Shown here: in pieces, positions 36,549-49,590 of the stretch
Layout: each line of letters starts with the position of its first letter
Position numbering within the stretch: the stretch's first letter is position 1
Source: Melanocharis versteri
Taxonomy: Eukaryota > Chordata > Aves > Passeriformes > Melanocharitidae
Direction: 5' to 3'
Assembly (NCBI GenBank): GCA_013397845.1
Contig: VZTG01009064.1
Coordinates: 1,277,469-1,341,468 of the forward strand
DNA length: 64,000 nucleotides
The notes under the pieces: generated by a model
Seen by the model: only the letters and a program-made list of their open reading frames with translations
Told to the model about the DNA's origin: nothing
Database searches by the model: none
Program-made: the position numbers and the translations under genes

Positions 36549-39500
36549 CATGTTCAGTCACAAATTTTTGGTGAAAATTTTTTTTTGGTAAATAATTGGC
36601 TGAAGGAATGTGCAGAAAGCATACTTTCTAATATATCATTCAAAACAACACACATTTTTAAGCTTCCCTGAAAAGCCTAACTACATTTCTGAATTCACAA
36701 AGAACTGCAATTAATAAAAAAAATAATATTTCCCCTTCAGACTTTAATTTTCCCCTTTCTTCAGCAAAACAGTATATATTACTCTCCATATAAGGATTAT
36801 TCAAGATTTGTACTCATAAGGGTATATGAACATCTGAAAGAAATATTTAAATATTTAAAACTGGTTATTTCTATTTTCAGATTGGGATTGCATATGCTCT
36901 GTTTCTACATTTTGTTTGGACTTCAGATGAAACAAATGTGATTAGGTGTACTAAAAATGAAGTCAAACTTTTAATTTAAAGGAAGGTGAACCACAGGAAA
37001 ACTGCTTGTGCTTCAAGGAGGATAAGAGGGAAGAGACCTGTTAGTGATTTTTCCATATCTCTGCAGTGGGGGAAGGGACAAAGACCAACCACTCCAGCAG
37101 GAGAGTTCCATCAAGACTAGATTGACACTATAGATGCTGCACAGGAAAGGTCCTAACTTTATAGGCTTCCTACTCTTATTTTGCCCTGATAATACAGATC
37201 AGCATTACCAGATACTATCATCCACTCTCCCACTTCTGGTTTAATGCTTTTACTCAAACTAGGTTTACGATCAGTCCAGAATCGAGCCAGCTTTACTTGA
37301 GGTACAGGCAGCAGTATTTATTCTCTCTTCTCAAAGTTGCAATGTAATCTTTTATATTCCAACCCCTCCAAAAATAAAACAAGGGTTTTCTTTATCTTCT
37401 GTTAGGATGCTGCTGAACCCCAGAGACCACCAGAAGAACAAGCAATTCCCACACTTGTATGCACTTATAAATGAAATAACTAGATCTTAAGAATCAGGTT
37501 ACTTAGGAATACAATTTCCATGTGGACCACGTCTCTGATGTTTCTCAGTGTGACGGCAACCTCCTGATTACCTGATCTGAGGGAGGATGGATGAACACCT
37601 CAGGCCTCATGCTACAAGTCCAAAGGAATGAGGACAACTTCACTGCATGCCTGTGTCAAAATCTGCTCTTTGGTCAAGCCAGCTGCAGTGAGCAGAGCTA
37701 CCGGTGGTTTAGCCCGCAAGAAAGTCTGAAACACATAAATGTCTGAAACAGATTAATACTGCCTCAGATGGCAAATACTACCCTTATGTGGCTTAAAATA
37801 TTTTGAAGTGTATCCTCACAGTTGACTTCAGAGGGAACACCAGCACAATGGAAAAGTCAGAACAGGAAAAAAAATGTAACACTGTTTCTATGTAGTAGCT
37901 TATATAAACGCTGGCATGTCTTCCCTTTTCACACTGTGCAAGATGTTGTAAAATAAGTTAGAAAACAGCACTAACCACCATCCCACCGAGGACAAAATAC
38001 TGTGCAGCTCTCCACCACAGTGTCAAGCACTCTGAGCCAGCTTTCACAGCAAAGCAACTTAAAGAATAAGCAAAAACAGAGAAGTTGTGCCCATTAAAGT
38101 TCCTTTAAAATAGGGAACAAAATCGTTCCCACAAGCAGCAGAAAAAAGCTAAACAAGCTTCAAGTTTATACATCACCAGAAGGTGGTTGTAAAGTCAGTG
38201 TTGATGTCGCTGAGGCTGGCACAGGCAGCAAGAGCCAACACCTCGTCCCACCAAGCCCCAGCCTGGAGATGGTCACCACTTCAGAAGTGCCCACACGTGC
38301 AAGTTCTACCTCAGTGTCTATCAACGCAAGATAAGTTAGCAAAAACCCAAACTGCTTAAACAAATCTATTCTGATCCTCCAAAACAGAGGTGGCAATAGT
38401 TATGAGGTGGCCTTGATCTCTCTAGCTACAGCCACAGCATCTAAGAGAGGACAAGCTTCCACAATTTACTCTAAAGCTGGGAAAAAAGAGCAAAGAAGAC
38501 CAAGCAAATGCTATTCCAAGTTGTGATACACCCTGAAGAAACGCAACTTCCAGGCTCGGAGTTATGCTTCCAAAATAAAGTCATAAGCTGAATGCACCCT
38601 GCTCTGTGTAGTGGATAATAATTTTCAGCTCCTATTCCTGCCTTTGCACAACCCACAACAAATTCCAACACTGCATTTTTGACAATTTGGGCCCCTTCTT
38701 CTGCTTTTCATTAAAAATATATCAATAAAATGCTTTTTCAAGAAAACAGCATGGTATCTTCAGCTTTGTATCCATCCATGTGACTGTGTAGTTACATAAT
38801 CAGACTCTAAATGAGGGGCACTACATGACACCAGTGATGCTATTAATCAATTTAAGGAGCCTATTTGGCTGGCATCCTACAAATGTGGCTGATAAGTGTC
38901 TACTTTAATAGGAAAGTACACTCTCTAAAATTGATCAATTGACCACAAGTGTTTCAATTAATAATTTTTAATGTCTTTTCTCCTGGCCTGCCCTTCCTTA
39001 AAAGTGCAGACTGGCATTATTACTAATAATCATCTCTCAGCATACTGGAGGTAAAAGGTTCAGAAAAGAGAGACATCCCAAAATCTGTCAATACAACATT
39101 CCCATCAGGCACTGACCAGCATGAAACAGCTTCACTACCAGATTCAGCAGCTAGAAATCTTTTAGTAGCAATCTGAAATCCAGAGAAAATCACTGAAGCA
39201 TACCCATGATCTTGACGCCTTCGGAAGGAATGAGGAGAATAAAATTTATCTCTGTTCTGTTCCTGGAGAATTTCCACTGAAAACTTCCCATCCCAGCTTT
39301 TCATGCTTCCCAATACATGCTAAAGCTCAGCAAAAGCCACCATTAACCTTAGGAAATGGTACATGTGTCTGGAGATCCACTCAATACATACCTGGTCATA
39401 TTCCATCAGCCTCCCTAGGCCTCATCATTTCTCTCCTTGTTCTAATAGCCCTCAAATTTCTGACAGAATACACAGATGCTCTGATTATTTTCCTGTCCTT

Positions 39501-42500
39501 GCTTAGACAGAAATATACTTGCTTCTCCCCTTTGCAGGAGGGGATGGTTGGGAAATAATTTCATGCAGTATTCCAGAGGGACATTAATCTGCAAATCTGA
39601 CTACATACTTAAGTCCAAAATCCAGAAGTAGCCTGATTTCCAAAGGTAATTTGTACTTTCCCGTCTCCTACCGAGATGACTGCAGCAGCCTGCAGGACTC
39701 ACCATCTGCATGCAGCAAGCCAGTGACATTTCATTCTGCAGACCAACATGGGCAAACAAACCCCTTAATTGTGGTTTGGCAATTGTTCACATTTGCCCAG
39801 AAACCATAACCTGTAAAGCAACTTTAGCGGATAAAGTTCTTGCCAGTTGGCAGGTTCATCTCACCTACTGACGGACACCTACACCTGTGCTAGCTGCCCT
39901 TCATGGCTCTGCAGCTAAAGGACAGAAAGAGGCTCCGTAAGGGCCTGAGTCACTGTCATTGCAGCCAGCCCAGCAACTGCTTTTGACCAAAAAGCATTTT
40001 AAATAAAACAGTACTTAGTTGCCTGCAAAGTGAACAGTACTGTAAGCTTTAAGAGCTTTGGTTTTTTAAACCAGTCTTGCGTTCCTTTGTTTTCCTGATC
40101 AAACACTCTAAATTTTAAGACTTAAGAAGACACCGTTTCAACGGAGCCAGGAGCACTTGGAAAAGCATCCCATTTTTACAAGAGTTTAGAGGTAAAAAAG
40201 GAAAAATAGAAAAGTAACTTGAGCTGGTTAAATACTACTGCCAAGCAGGAATTAGTGACACCAGCCAAGCTAAGCTTCCTGTACACCAAAGCTCATCAGT
40301 TGTATAGACATCACCATAAAAAAATTATTACAAAAATCAGAAACTGAGAACGGTAAGAAAGACACATTGCCTGATTTACTAAATGAGAGACAAAAACACC
40401 GCAATGAAAAATCCTCTAATTCATGGGGAAATACACAACTGTAAAGATCAAGGTTTTTCATTAACTTGGCCAGGCTGCTGATCCCATAGTCCGTGTCACT
40501 CCAGCGAAACAAATCAACCTCAAGTTTATGCTCCCAATATTCCCACTACCATAGTAGAAAGTGGACTCGCATTTCATTATCTTTCAGGGAAGAGAATGCA
40601 ACAAATAAATTAAATAAGACCATTAATCACGTGAGACATGAAAACCAAAGGCAATACCACTGAGGAGAAACATTTTCTTTTCCTTCCCCTCAATATTCCA
40701 GGTGTAACAGAAACAATGTGACAATATGGATGCTGTTTTGAATTAAGCATGCCTTCTACCCACGACACCCAAAAAACTATCTTTTCCTAACTACCATGAT
40801 CCATAACCCCCACAAACAATCCCGACTCAGATCACCATGAATTACATGAACAACTAAGACCCACCACTTCCCCAAGGATTAAATTCAACCTCCTTGACAA
40901 TTAAAGCTTTTGTTTTTCTATCAATCAGTTCCCTTTGGTTACCTTTTTTCTTGCAGGTAACACCCGACATGATACATGACTTCAAATGCTTAAAGCAGTT
41001 CAACTGGCAATAGGAGACACACTGGCTGAAGATGCACTGGGGCTAAACCCATCCTCAGCTTATTGCCAGGAATACACCTATCTCGTATTCTGCAATTATG
41101 AGGAAGCTCCTAAATTAGACTAACTATTGAAAAATATTTCCGTACTTTGATTATGTAAGAGACAGCAAACACAGCTTCTGCTATTTTACTGATTTCAAAC
41201 AGTTGCCCATCATCTACTGTCAGTGTCTTGGAGTTTGCCCAACCTTTTCTACCAACTACTCCCTTTGGTGACACAGTTTCTTCCTTCCATGTTACCCCAA
41301 CACAGAAACATTGCAGTTGTCCAGATCTCCTATCTCTCTCAGGTTCATGAACCCTTCAGCCACCCTTGAGACACAGGGTCCTGGCCCAGGCAGGGAAATG
41401 CTCCCCTCTCATCCACTGGATGTCCCTTTGCACCTCCCTTGCTTCCAGGACAGGCTTCTGGAAGGTGAGCTGGCAGCCTCTGCAGCTCAAATGCAGCTGC
41501 CCCCAGGCACACCCCAGCACTAGTGCCGTAACTGGCACCTTCACAGCCCCACACTTCAGGGCTGTGAGCCTGTTAACCAGACCACCCTGTCCCCACCCCA
41601 TGGAGTGAGCAGTCTCATGTTCCACTGCCTGACATTCAGTAGCTTCAAAACAGTTTAAAATTATCATCTGAAACAAGGTGGTGTAGAATTTGCGAGCCCA
41701 ACACTCCTCTGTGACTTGTCCCACCTACCCTCATCACTCCTCTTACCACAGCTCTCCCCTCATCTTCTTCCCTGAGCTTCATTCTTGTGCAGACCACTCA
41801 CCCAGTGGCACTAATCCAACAACAACCCTCTCAGTTTCACTGAAAGTGGCTTTATTCCCACTAGAAAGCCAAATCCTGACTCCATCCTGCTGTTTAATCC
41901 ATTACTATGAAAGATTTTAAGGTTGGGGGTTTCTTTAATACAAAAGCTAATTATTTCTTCTATATCCTAAGTTGTGCTCCTGATTATTCATTAGGTACGA
42001 ATATTCCCTGTTCTCCACATTCTGAATTTTCAATATCCTGAATTTACTGCTAGCAGTAGAGGTGCCTGGTGCTACCTACTCCAGAACACCATGAAACAGA
42101 ACCTGTCTCACACAATGCGCTCCTACTGGAAAGGTTTTGTTACCAAAGATGAAGCAATTATGAGAGCATCACCGCAGGAGAAAACTTCAGTTAATAACAC
42201 CACCACACACAATCAAAGTACTGACAGTGGTCCAGAAGCGAACAGCAAATATCGCTGCATATTGGAATATTAAGACATTCTGAGAAGAGTTTTATTAAAA
42301 GCAGAGGTAGCTGCAATAGTCTTTGGAATAAACATAAGGAATACTGCAAACAAGTTACACTCCCACAAGTGGCAAATGTCATCATCCTAATGATAACCCC
42401 TACCGAGTTGCATCCTGTAGAGTTATCAAAATTAAGATTCTGTTAAAATACCCATTACAAATATCTATTTTTAATTAACTGTATTTCAGTCTTATAAAAT

Positions 42501-42843
42501 GAAGCAGGTTGTAACTTGATGATTTTCATAAGACAATGAATTAAAGATTAGAAAAACAAAATAAATGTTAGCCTCTTGGGTGGGGAAAGGAAATCAAACC
42601 AATTTCAATATATAGGGGAAAGTAATATAAGCTAATAAAAATAAAAATCATAAATTTTGGTTACACAGACCAGGTTTTATAGATAATAAAAAAGTAAACC
42701 ACTGAAAGTAAGAGTCCCCTAAGTGTGCATTTACAGTTTAAAAAGAACAGGACAAAAATCAGTGTTATAGGCCTGAAGTCAATACGAGAGAAAATATGAA
42801 GGTGAAAACAACATCTGCTCTACTAGATCCTTCACAGCTTAGT

Positions 42844-42861
42844 AAAAAAAAAAAAAAAAAA
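42844..42861. repeat. Poly-A run (18)
   Basis: An 18-base A run is followed by GG and seven more A. I checked the sequence to its left for a processed transcript or LINE tail and recognised none. Confidence 0.85.
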
Positions 42862-44230
42862 GGAAAAAAAGTAATTTAAAAAATGCATGAGGGTATTTCT
42901 ATAAACCCACACAGGGACTGCACTTAAAGGGTTAAAACCCAAACTGTTCCCAGCAGGGCCACACTCAGCACAGGCAGATTCACTATCCCTCCCTGGCCCA
43001 TCAGGCCCTGGTACCAAACCAAAGGCTTACAGCTGGGGAAGGCTAACAGGGGAAGGCTTCTTGCATTTAAGGGCCATTTTCACCAGCTCCATCACTTCTA
43101 TTCTTAATCCCATTCATGCATTACAGTCAGATTATTTTGCTTTTCCAGCTATGTTTCCCAACCTGATACATGGAGAAAGCCCACTTTTCTCATCTCTCTT
43201 TCCTTTATCAACTGACCGAGTGACAATAACGTGAGATTGGTCCGGTGATCCATCCTCCCGTCTGCTTCCACATCCTGCTGCGCACAGCAGGCACGCTAAA
43301 ATACAAGTGTCAAGCAGTCAACAAATCTTGACAAGCCCCTAATCTTAAGGGCATCAAATATGGTTAAGTCATCCTCTTTTATGGAAAAAAAATCTCATGG
43401 ACTGGGGCCAGCAGTTTAAAGGGCTTTGACAAGCGGAGTAGGATTAGAACAAGCCGACACCATTTGAAAATGAAAAGCAGAGAGGTCTGGCTTCCTAATA
43501 AGCAAATTCACCAAAAAGCCACAAGCTTAACTGGAAACATCTTAACCTGCAGTACGTCAGCAAATACAAAGTAAGCCCTTTCAAACATGTACTGAAAGAA
43601 ATAATGCCATATTTTCTTTATTGTTGTTTTTCTTATCTGCATTTGAAAAGAGCCCACAAGGAAACACTCTATTGAATGAGTTCAGGAGGAGCATATTATC
43701 TAAATACAGAAGCACATTTGTGTTAATACACAGGGATGACATTCACAAACATCTTCCTGCTATCCTGTAAATGCCCTCAAAACAAGCACCTCTACACTGT
43801 ATCAGGGATGCAGAAGTTTCACAGAAGCTGCTCTTGAGAAGCTTCCTGAGGACCAGCATGCCAGAAAGGGCAACCGCAGTACCTGCTCTCTTCTTACGAG
43901 CTTTTTTATACCTTGCACCCAGTGCGCTCAGACTATTGCTGTTTCTGGATTCAGGAAAGAGAAGAAGAATAAATTCTCAAGACAGAAGACTTAGTAGATA
44001 GTCATAACATGCCTCCTTCTTGAGGAGGGCAGCAAGGACAAGACGTAGCTCTGTCGAGTTCTACCTCTCCAAGACTCAGCTTCCCGCCCAAGTGATCTTC
44101 TCCCCTCCCATCTCCCAAGCTAGACCAAGACCAAATACCTCTTCCATAGAAGCGAGGGGCATTTACATCAAATTAAGCGAACATTAAGCTTCAAGCAGCT
44201 GGTCTGCATTAGCTGCAACCACTCAGGAGG

Positions 44231-44267
44231 CAAGACCCCTCAAGACCCCGCAAGACCCCACAAGACC
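44231..44267. repeat. Decamer minisatellite, four copies of CAAGACCCCN
   Basis: Four head-to-tail 10-base units begin at 44231, 44241, 44251 and 44261. The first three differ only in the tenth base (T, G, A) and the fourth is cut short after CAAGACC. It is G/C-rich and strand-asymmetric in an otherwise AT-rich intron. Confidence 0.9.
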
Positions 44268-44461
44268 GTGGCGTTTTCCGAGCTGTTCCCAAACTGAAAG
44301 AACTGAGCAGGAAGGGGTGGCATAGCTAGAACAGCATCTGACTTTTTCCTCCACTCCAGCCAGCAGTGTGCCAGATCAGGATCCTCATCACCTGGCCCTC
44401 CCCTGCTTTCACAATTTCATTTTCTCTGTTGTCACCTAAAGAGCCATCAATGGAATATTCA

Positions 44462-44515
44462 CACAGATTGTAAAAACTAGGATAGAGGAAACCTCAAGAG
44501 ATAATCTAGTCTCTC
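44462..44515 (-). mobile_element. Old CR1-like 3' tail fragment
   Basis: On the minus strand this reads GACTAGATTATCTCTTGAGG, TTTCCTCTATCC, TAGTTTTTACAATC. That follows the usual CR1 tail order (GACTAGATGA, CTTGAGGTCC, CTTCCAACC, then the octamers) with many changes. The match is short and diverged; an L2/L3-type tail would look similar. Confidence 0.5.
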
Positions 44516-46867
44516 CCTAACAATTCACACCCCTGTGATTACCTCAAAAAATCATTCCATCTTGATTATATCCATTATAGACAGGCTTCAGGAAAAGAAT
44601 CACCGGACCTGCAAAGAAAAACTGCCTGTAGCACCAAGATTTCATCCTGATTCATTCTAAAGACAGAACATCTGCTTTAGCATACCACTAGGACCATAAA
44701 TAGAACAATACTCAGGGTATGGAGCTGAGAGCTTGCCAGAGCTCTGGTATTTACTTCAATTGCTCCTAAAGACATCTATAAACATTTTTCAACACAAAAT
44801 TAGGATTAAACCCCCCACAAAATATGACTAATTACAAGCCTTTTAAGGATGTTTTCCAGATCAACTATCATAGATGACATCTGCAAAATTATTTGAAGAT
44901 GGAAAGCAATATGAGCTACTATGATAAAGTTTTAGCTGTCAAGAACAAGAGGGAATGTAAGAAAAATACATTTTCATTCCTCACTATGAGATAATAGAGT
45001 AGTCTTTTAAATTGAAAAAAAAAATCCATACACAATAGCAATCATTCCTCCAGCTTCTTTAAAACTGACTTCATACACAAGCTTTGTGATCCATGCCCCC
45101 CAAAAACAAGAGGAGTGACAAAAGGCAGTTCCTTCATGCAGAAGTCCATGTTCCCTGGCTAAATTTATTTTCCCAGAGAGGCAAGGCTATTGCTAACCCT
45201 AGTCAGATGAAGTTTCCAGATACTGCTGAACTCTAATACTGGCACATCTAGGTCATTACAAAGTCTGTGGAGCTGATGATCTAATTGGTTGTGATCCCTA
45301 GCGAAATATGAAAGTCAGTACTTGGTCCATGTTTTGTTTTGGTTTGGTTTTTTTTTTTTAATTTCAATGCATCTCAACTCCAGGTACAAAGACAAATGTA
45401 AATCTGTAAGTGTAAATCTACACCCAATGCTGTATGTTAGCAATGAACAGCAGTGAATGCACTCAACATTATTTTCACAACTACAATGAAAATCTTTTTA
45501 GTTCAGTAAAAAGACACAAGAAAATGTAGACACTCTCAAGATAGCTACATGCAGAAGTTATATCTACAGACACTTCTAAATACCTCTGATCTCCTAGGAT
45601 TTGGTTATATCTGATTAGTCACACCCAGAGAGTCACCACAAATAATACCAGGATTTTTTTCTATTGCATAACAAGACCTTACAAGCTAATTTATTTAATA
45701 TTATTATAATTTGATTATACAACGTAATATAGTTTTGGCTCTAAGAATCTTGGCTATTTAGATGGGTAATGGTCAGACGGAATGCTTCACTGCTGTACTT
45801 TGGCATAGGGATGCACTGTCTGAAAACGGTATTAATAAATCCATTACTGTAAGCATTCACCGGTATGGAGCAATTATGTAACTTTTAATTACCTTCTCTT
45901 ATATGTTACAGTCACGTGAGACAACAATGCTGTTAAAAGCAGTAACAAGCATCAATACACACTTGTGAAAGATGAGGCCAGACTAACAGGAATGGAAAGG
46001 AAATAGCAAGAAGGAGAAAAAAAATTACTCAAATGCAGCTGAGAAGTAGAGAAGGAAAACAAATCCTTGCTGCAACTCACTCTACCGCATTTGTGTTTTC
46101 CCCACTCCTCAGAAATGGAAACACAGGTGTATTGATCATAGGGAAGACCATCTAGCTTACTGCCACCACGGAAGAAACCTTCAACCCCCTGAGTGTAAAA
46201 CTAGGGTTCTACACAGTATCTCTTTAAAAAGATTAAGCAGACATGCAAAATACAGCTAACGGAAAAATACAATTTACATTTATTTTGCTTTGTTAATCTC
46301 TCTGTGTAAGTCTAATATTTTTTAATGAGTTTTTTTCAGGGAAGTAGCAGATGACCCCAGCAACTGACTGCTCTTTTGTGACTGTGCACTCCTACTGCCC
46401 TTAAAACAGGTGTATCTGTGAATTTTTGCTTTCTTGCTCACACTTCAGTGCCCCAGTTTCGTCATTTTTAGCGATTCCTTCCTGTGTGAACAAGCCTCAG
46501 CTCAGTGTTTTCTTTCACACGCCAACAGGAAACCCTGCCTCCAAAGTTGCAAACCGCATGCAGGGAGAGGTGCAAGGAAGAAGCATAGCCAAGACAGAAA
46601 TTTTCATGTAAAAGCAGAAAAATAAGATAATAGGTAAGCAGTCTAGAAGAGGAAGGGTTAAAATTGCTATCTAGAATAAAGCAGAAAAACCCACTACGAC
46701 TTATCACGTACACCAGATAAATTGTCTTTCACCTCCAATTACTGGACTACATAGCACAGCTTGATCACTTGGCCTCATGATATATTCACCAGCTACTCAA
46801 AGTCCCACTAGCAGCCAATTTCTAGGTGCCAGTACTGTACAACAGCTTCATCAAAACTGGTATGACA
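44516..46867 (-). other. KLF12: Probable KLF12 intron between CR1 fragments
   Basis: The stretch is AT-rich with a T-run at 45348-45359. No exon, RNA gene or further repeat was recognised. Confidence 0.5.
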
Positions 46868-47725
46868 GGACAAAGTTTCAGCAGGTTTAGATGACAAAAT
46901 TTGTGGAGATAGAGTATACTCAAGGGCGGCACTGCCATTCAAAGTGATCTCAGCAAGTTAGAGAAATGTTTTCTCAGGAACATCGTGAAATTCAGCGAAG
47001 GCAAATGGCAGGTCCTGCACTTAGGGAGGAATAACCACAAGCACCAGTACATGCTGGAGGCTGACAAGGAACTCGGCAGAAAAGGAGCTGGGGTCCCACT
47101 GGATGAAAAGTCAACCATGAGCCTGAAATGGGCCTTCCTGGCAAAGAAGGCAATCAGCTTTCTAGAATACACTAGGAAGAGCATCATCAGCAAGTTGAGG
47201 GAGATGATCCTTCCTCTCTGCTCTGGTGAGACACCTGGAGTATTGGGTCCAGTGCTGGGCCTCCCAGCACAAGACAGACGTGAACGCAACAGAGTCCAGG
47301 ACAGGTCACCAAGCTGAAACACACAGTGGTACTTGAGGCCAGGCAGTGAGAGTTGGAGCTCAGGAAGGAGAAGAACTGGTGGGGAACTCCATGGTCTCTG
47401 CAACTACTTAATACAGTGCAAAGACAACAGAGTCCAACTCCTCTCTAAAGTGGGCAGGAACACGACACGAGGTAAAGGTCACAACGGCAGCAAGTGGAAT
47501 TCCAATTAAGGAAATTAGAAAATGAAGTTTTTATTATAAAGGCAACCAGAAACTGCAACAGATTGACTGAAAGGTCACTGAACCTTCATCCTTGCAGACA
47601 CTCAACACTTGACTACCCAAGGGTCGGAGCAACCTCAACAAACCTGCCCCTGCTTTGAGCAGGGACTGGACCAAATGAATGGTCTACAGAGACACCCTGC
47701 AACTTACATCAGTCTGCCATTCAGA
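46868..47725 (+). mobile_element. CR1 LINE fragment with reverse-transcriptase remnant
   Basis: This is the longest CR1 copy, about 860 bases, plus strand and antisense to KLF12. It begins at a degraded version of the CR1 reverse-transcriptase catalytic box (the FADDT block, here with GATGAC preserved). A 110-codon open stretch at 46985-47317 contains MKFSEGKWQVLHLGRNN, then FLAKKAISF and KLREMILPLCS. These correspond to the MKFNKGKC-VLHLGRNN, ALVAKKAN and SREVILPLYSA blocks at the C-terminal end of CR1 ORF2. The 3' UTR part ends with a CCCTGCTTTGAGCAGGGACT block and a decayed tail near 47725. Frameshifts and substitutions show it is a fossil. The boundaries are approximate. Confidence 0.9.
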
Positions 47726-48942
47726 GGTTTTTTTCCTGTGTATATGAGGTGTCTTCAAGCATTAAGACTTTGACAATACAGTTTTTAAGAGTACAAAAAG
47801 ATTCCATTCCAGGGACACAAATTTTTAAGACCCCAAGTTCAGGGAAGCTTCACACAAGTTTTAGCATTCTCACAGTTGGAATGAAAAAAACCCCTCCAAA
47901 TTCTATTTTCCTTCTAAGCTGCTCAAAAAGAAATGCAATTTTTTTTCAGAACACATAATCATAAATATGCATATAAGAGTGTATGTAAAAATATGTATAG
48001 TCTATTTATATGTATTTGCTAACATATCTTGAAACCTCCAAATACTCATGGTTCTGAAGAGGTAAAAAACCACAGCAGCTTCATATTCAAGTACTATACC
48101 ACAGAAATACAAATCAGATAGTAAATTCTCACTGTTTATTGTTTATTTATCTCAATGACATTTCAGCTTTCCCATAATACAGACTGTATTTTAAATCAGT
48201 TTCTGTGTCACGGGTTTCCTATACTCGTGATGCCGACTAGCGTAACAAGAGCTATAGCCACAGCTCGTACAGACACCAGGAAAGTGACAGAATGCTTTCA
48301 ACTGAAAATAAAGACCTGCACTACTTCAGTGCTAAATCACATGCCACCACTAGCACATACTATTAGACTACATCTAGGGGACTTCAGTAGCTCCAGTCAA
48401 CTGCTCTGTCAAAGACTTTGTAAACTTTCAAGACGTGAAAAGCAAAGCAATAATAATTCCACGAGTTTGGACTGTTTTCTTCTATGCACACACGATATGT
48501 TTATGTAAGCACGCATAATCCATCTGAGATATAAAATATATGCCAAAAGGAAATTTCAAGTTTCAGATTTTTATGTACAGATGAAGAATACAGATCACAG
48601 GACAAAACAGAAGGAGCAACAGATTTCTGTAGTTTCCCATCATCTGTGAACAACGCACCAGGACACATACATGATATTAATCACCCAGGACTCCACAGAT
48701 TGCATCAGCAGAATTACATATGGAATCCACAACTATTATTACACTTTGATGCTAAAGTTAGACTCCCCACAGCACCGAGGACTGAGAGGACACGTTCAGT
48801 TCCCTTTTCACTTTGAAAGTGGTACAGCCTCAGATGGCATTCTTTCTCCCTTCTAGAAAGATAACAGTGTCCAGATAGCATGTCAGTTCCAAAATACTTA
48901 ATAACTCCACACTAAAACTGCGGTCTTCAGCAACATCAGTAA

Positions 48943-48963
48943 TTTTTTTATTTTTTTTTTTTT
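48943..48963. repeat. Poly-T tract
   Basis: Seven T, one A, then thirteen T. If it is the tail of a minus-strand retroposon, the element body (to the right) was not recognised. Confidence 0.8.
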
Positions 48964-49499
48964 GCATTAAAAGAACTGATTCCATATAGAAACAGCAAGA
49001 ATGAACACGAAGCAGACTGTGGAAAATTTTGCCTGCATTTCAACCGTAAATCATGAAGGTCATGCTTGGTTTCGGGTCGTGGGGCAGATCTATCCTTGGG
49101 AAATATCTCAAAGAGAGCAAAGTAGTTCTGCCTTGGTCCAGCTCACTACATGCACAGCACCTTTGGGCATCTCTCCAGAGCAGCCACCGCCCTCAGCAAT
49201 GAATGCTCACCAGCACAGCTCTCCACGGACTACACTGTCAGGTGCCCAAGGGCAAGCAATCATACCTTCCTCCCATGCAGCATCACACCAGGGGTAATCA
49301 GCATTCAACCTCTCCATATAAGCAAGCATCAGCCGAGCAACTGGCAGCAGTACCCAGTGCAAAATAAAAAAAAAACAAACCCCAGAGTTCACACCAAATA
49401 TCCAGCTCTCTGTCCCATAACCATCTGTGCATTGCAATGGTAATTTCAAAGAGAAACACCACACTTTTTTAATTATCAAATCATATGCTAACAAAAACA

Positions 49500-49590
49500 T
49501 ACAGCTCTGGAGAAAAAAGAGGGAAAAAAAACCAACCTATACCACCAAGAAAGAAAAAAACACAACCACAAAAGCAAAAAATTCTCTTTC
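49500..49590. repeat. A-rich low-complexity region
   Basis: About 90 bases are dominated by A with scattered G and C, including several runs of six to eight A. Confidence 0.6.

Larger units (their letters stand above)
31609..44461 (-). other. KLF12: Probable KLF12 intron, 12.9-kb segment
   Basis: It lies upstream of the first coding exon on the minus strand, so it should be intron, possibly with an unseen 5' UTR exon. I recognise no repeat family. Contents noted are a T13 run at 32395-32407, an AT/CA-rich patch at 36483-36548, an A18 run at 42844-42861, a decamer tandem repeat at 44231 and AT-rich blocks at 38680-39000 and 43320-43720. The GC-richer stretch at 41380-41620 has overlapping open frames (up to 122 codons) with no recognisable domain. 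Confidence 0.5.

Noticed and set aside
41356..41724. GC-richer stretch with overlapping open frames on both strands
   Set aside because: Open frames are expected to lengthen where stop codons are rarer through GC content. No motif, splice logic or repeat family was recognised.
46939..47403. 154-codon minus-strand open frame
   Set aside because: It lies opposite the CR1 reverse-transcriptase remnant and is a shadow of that element.
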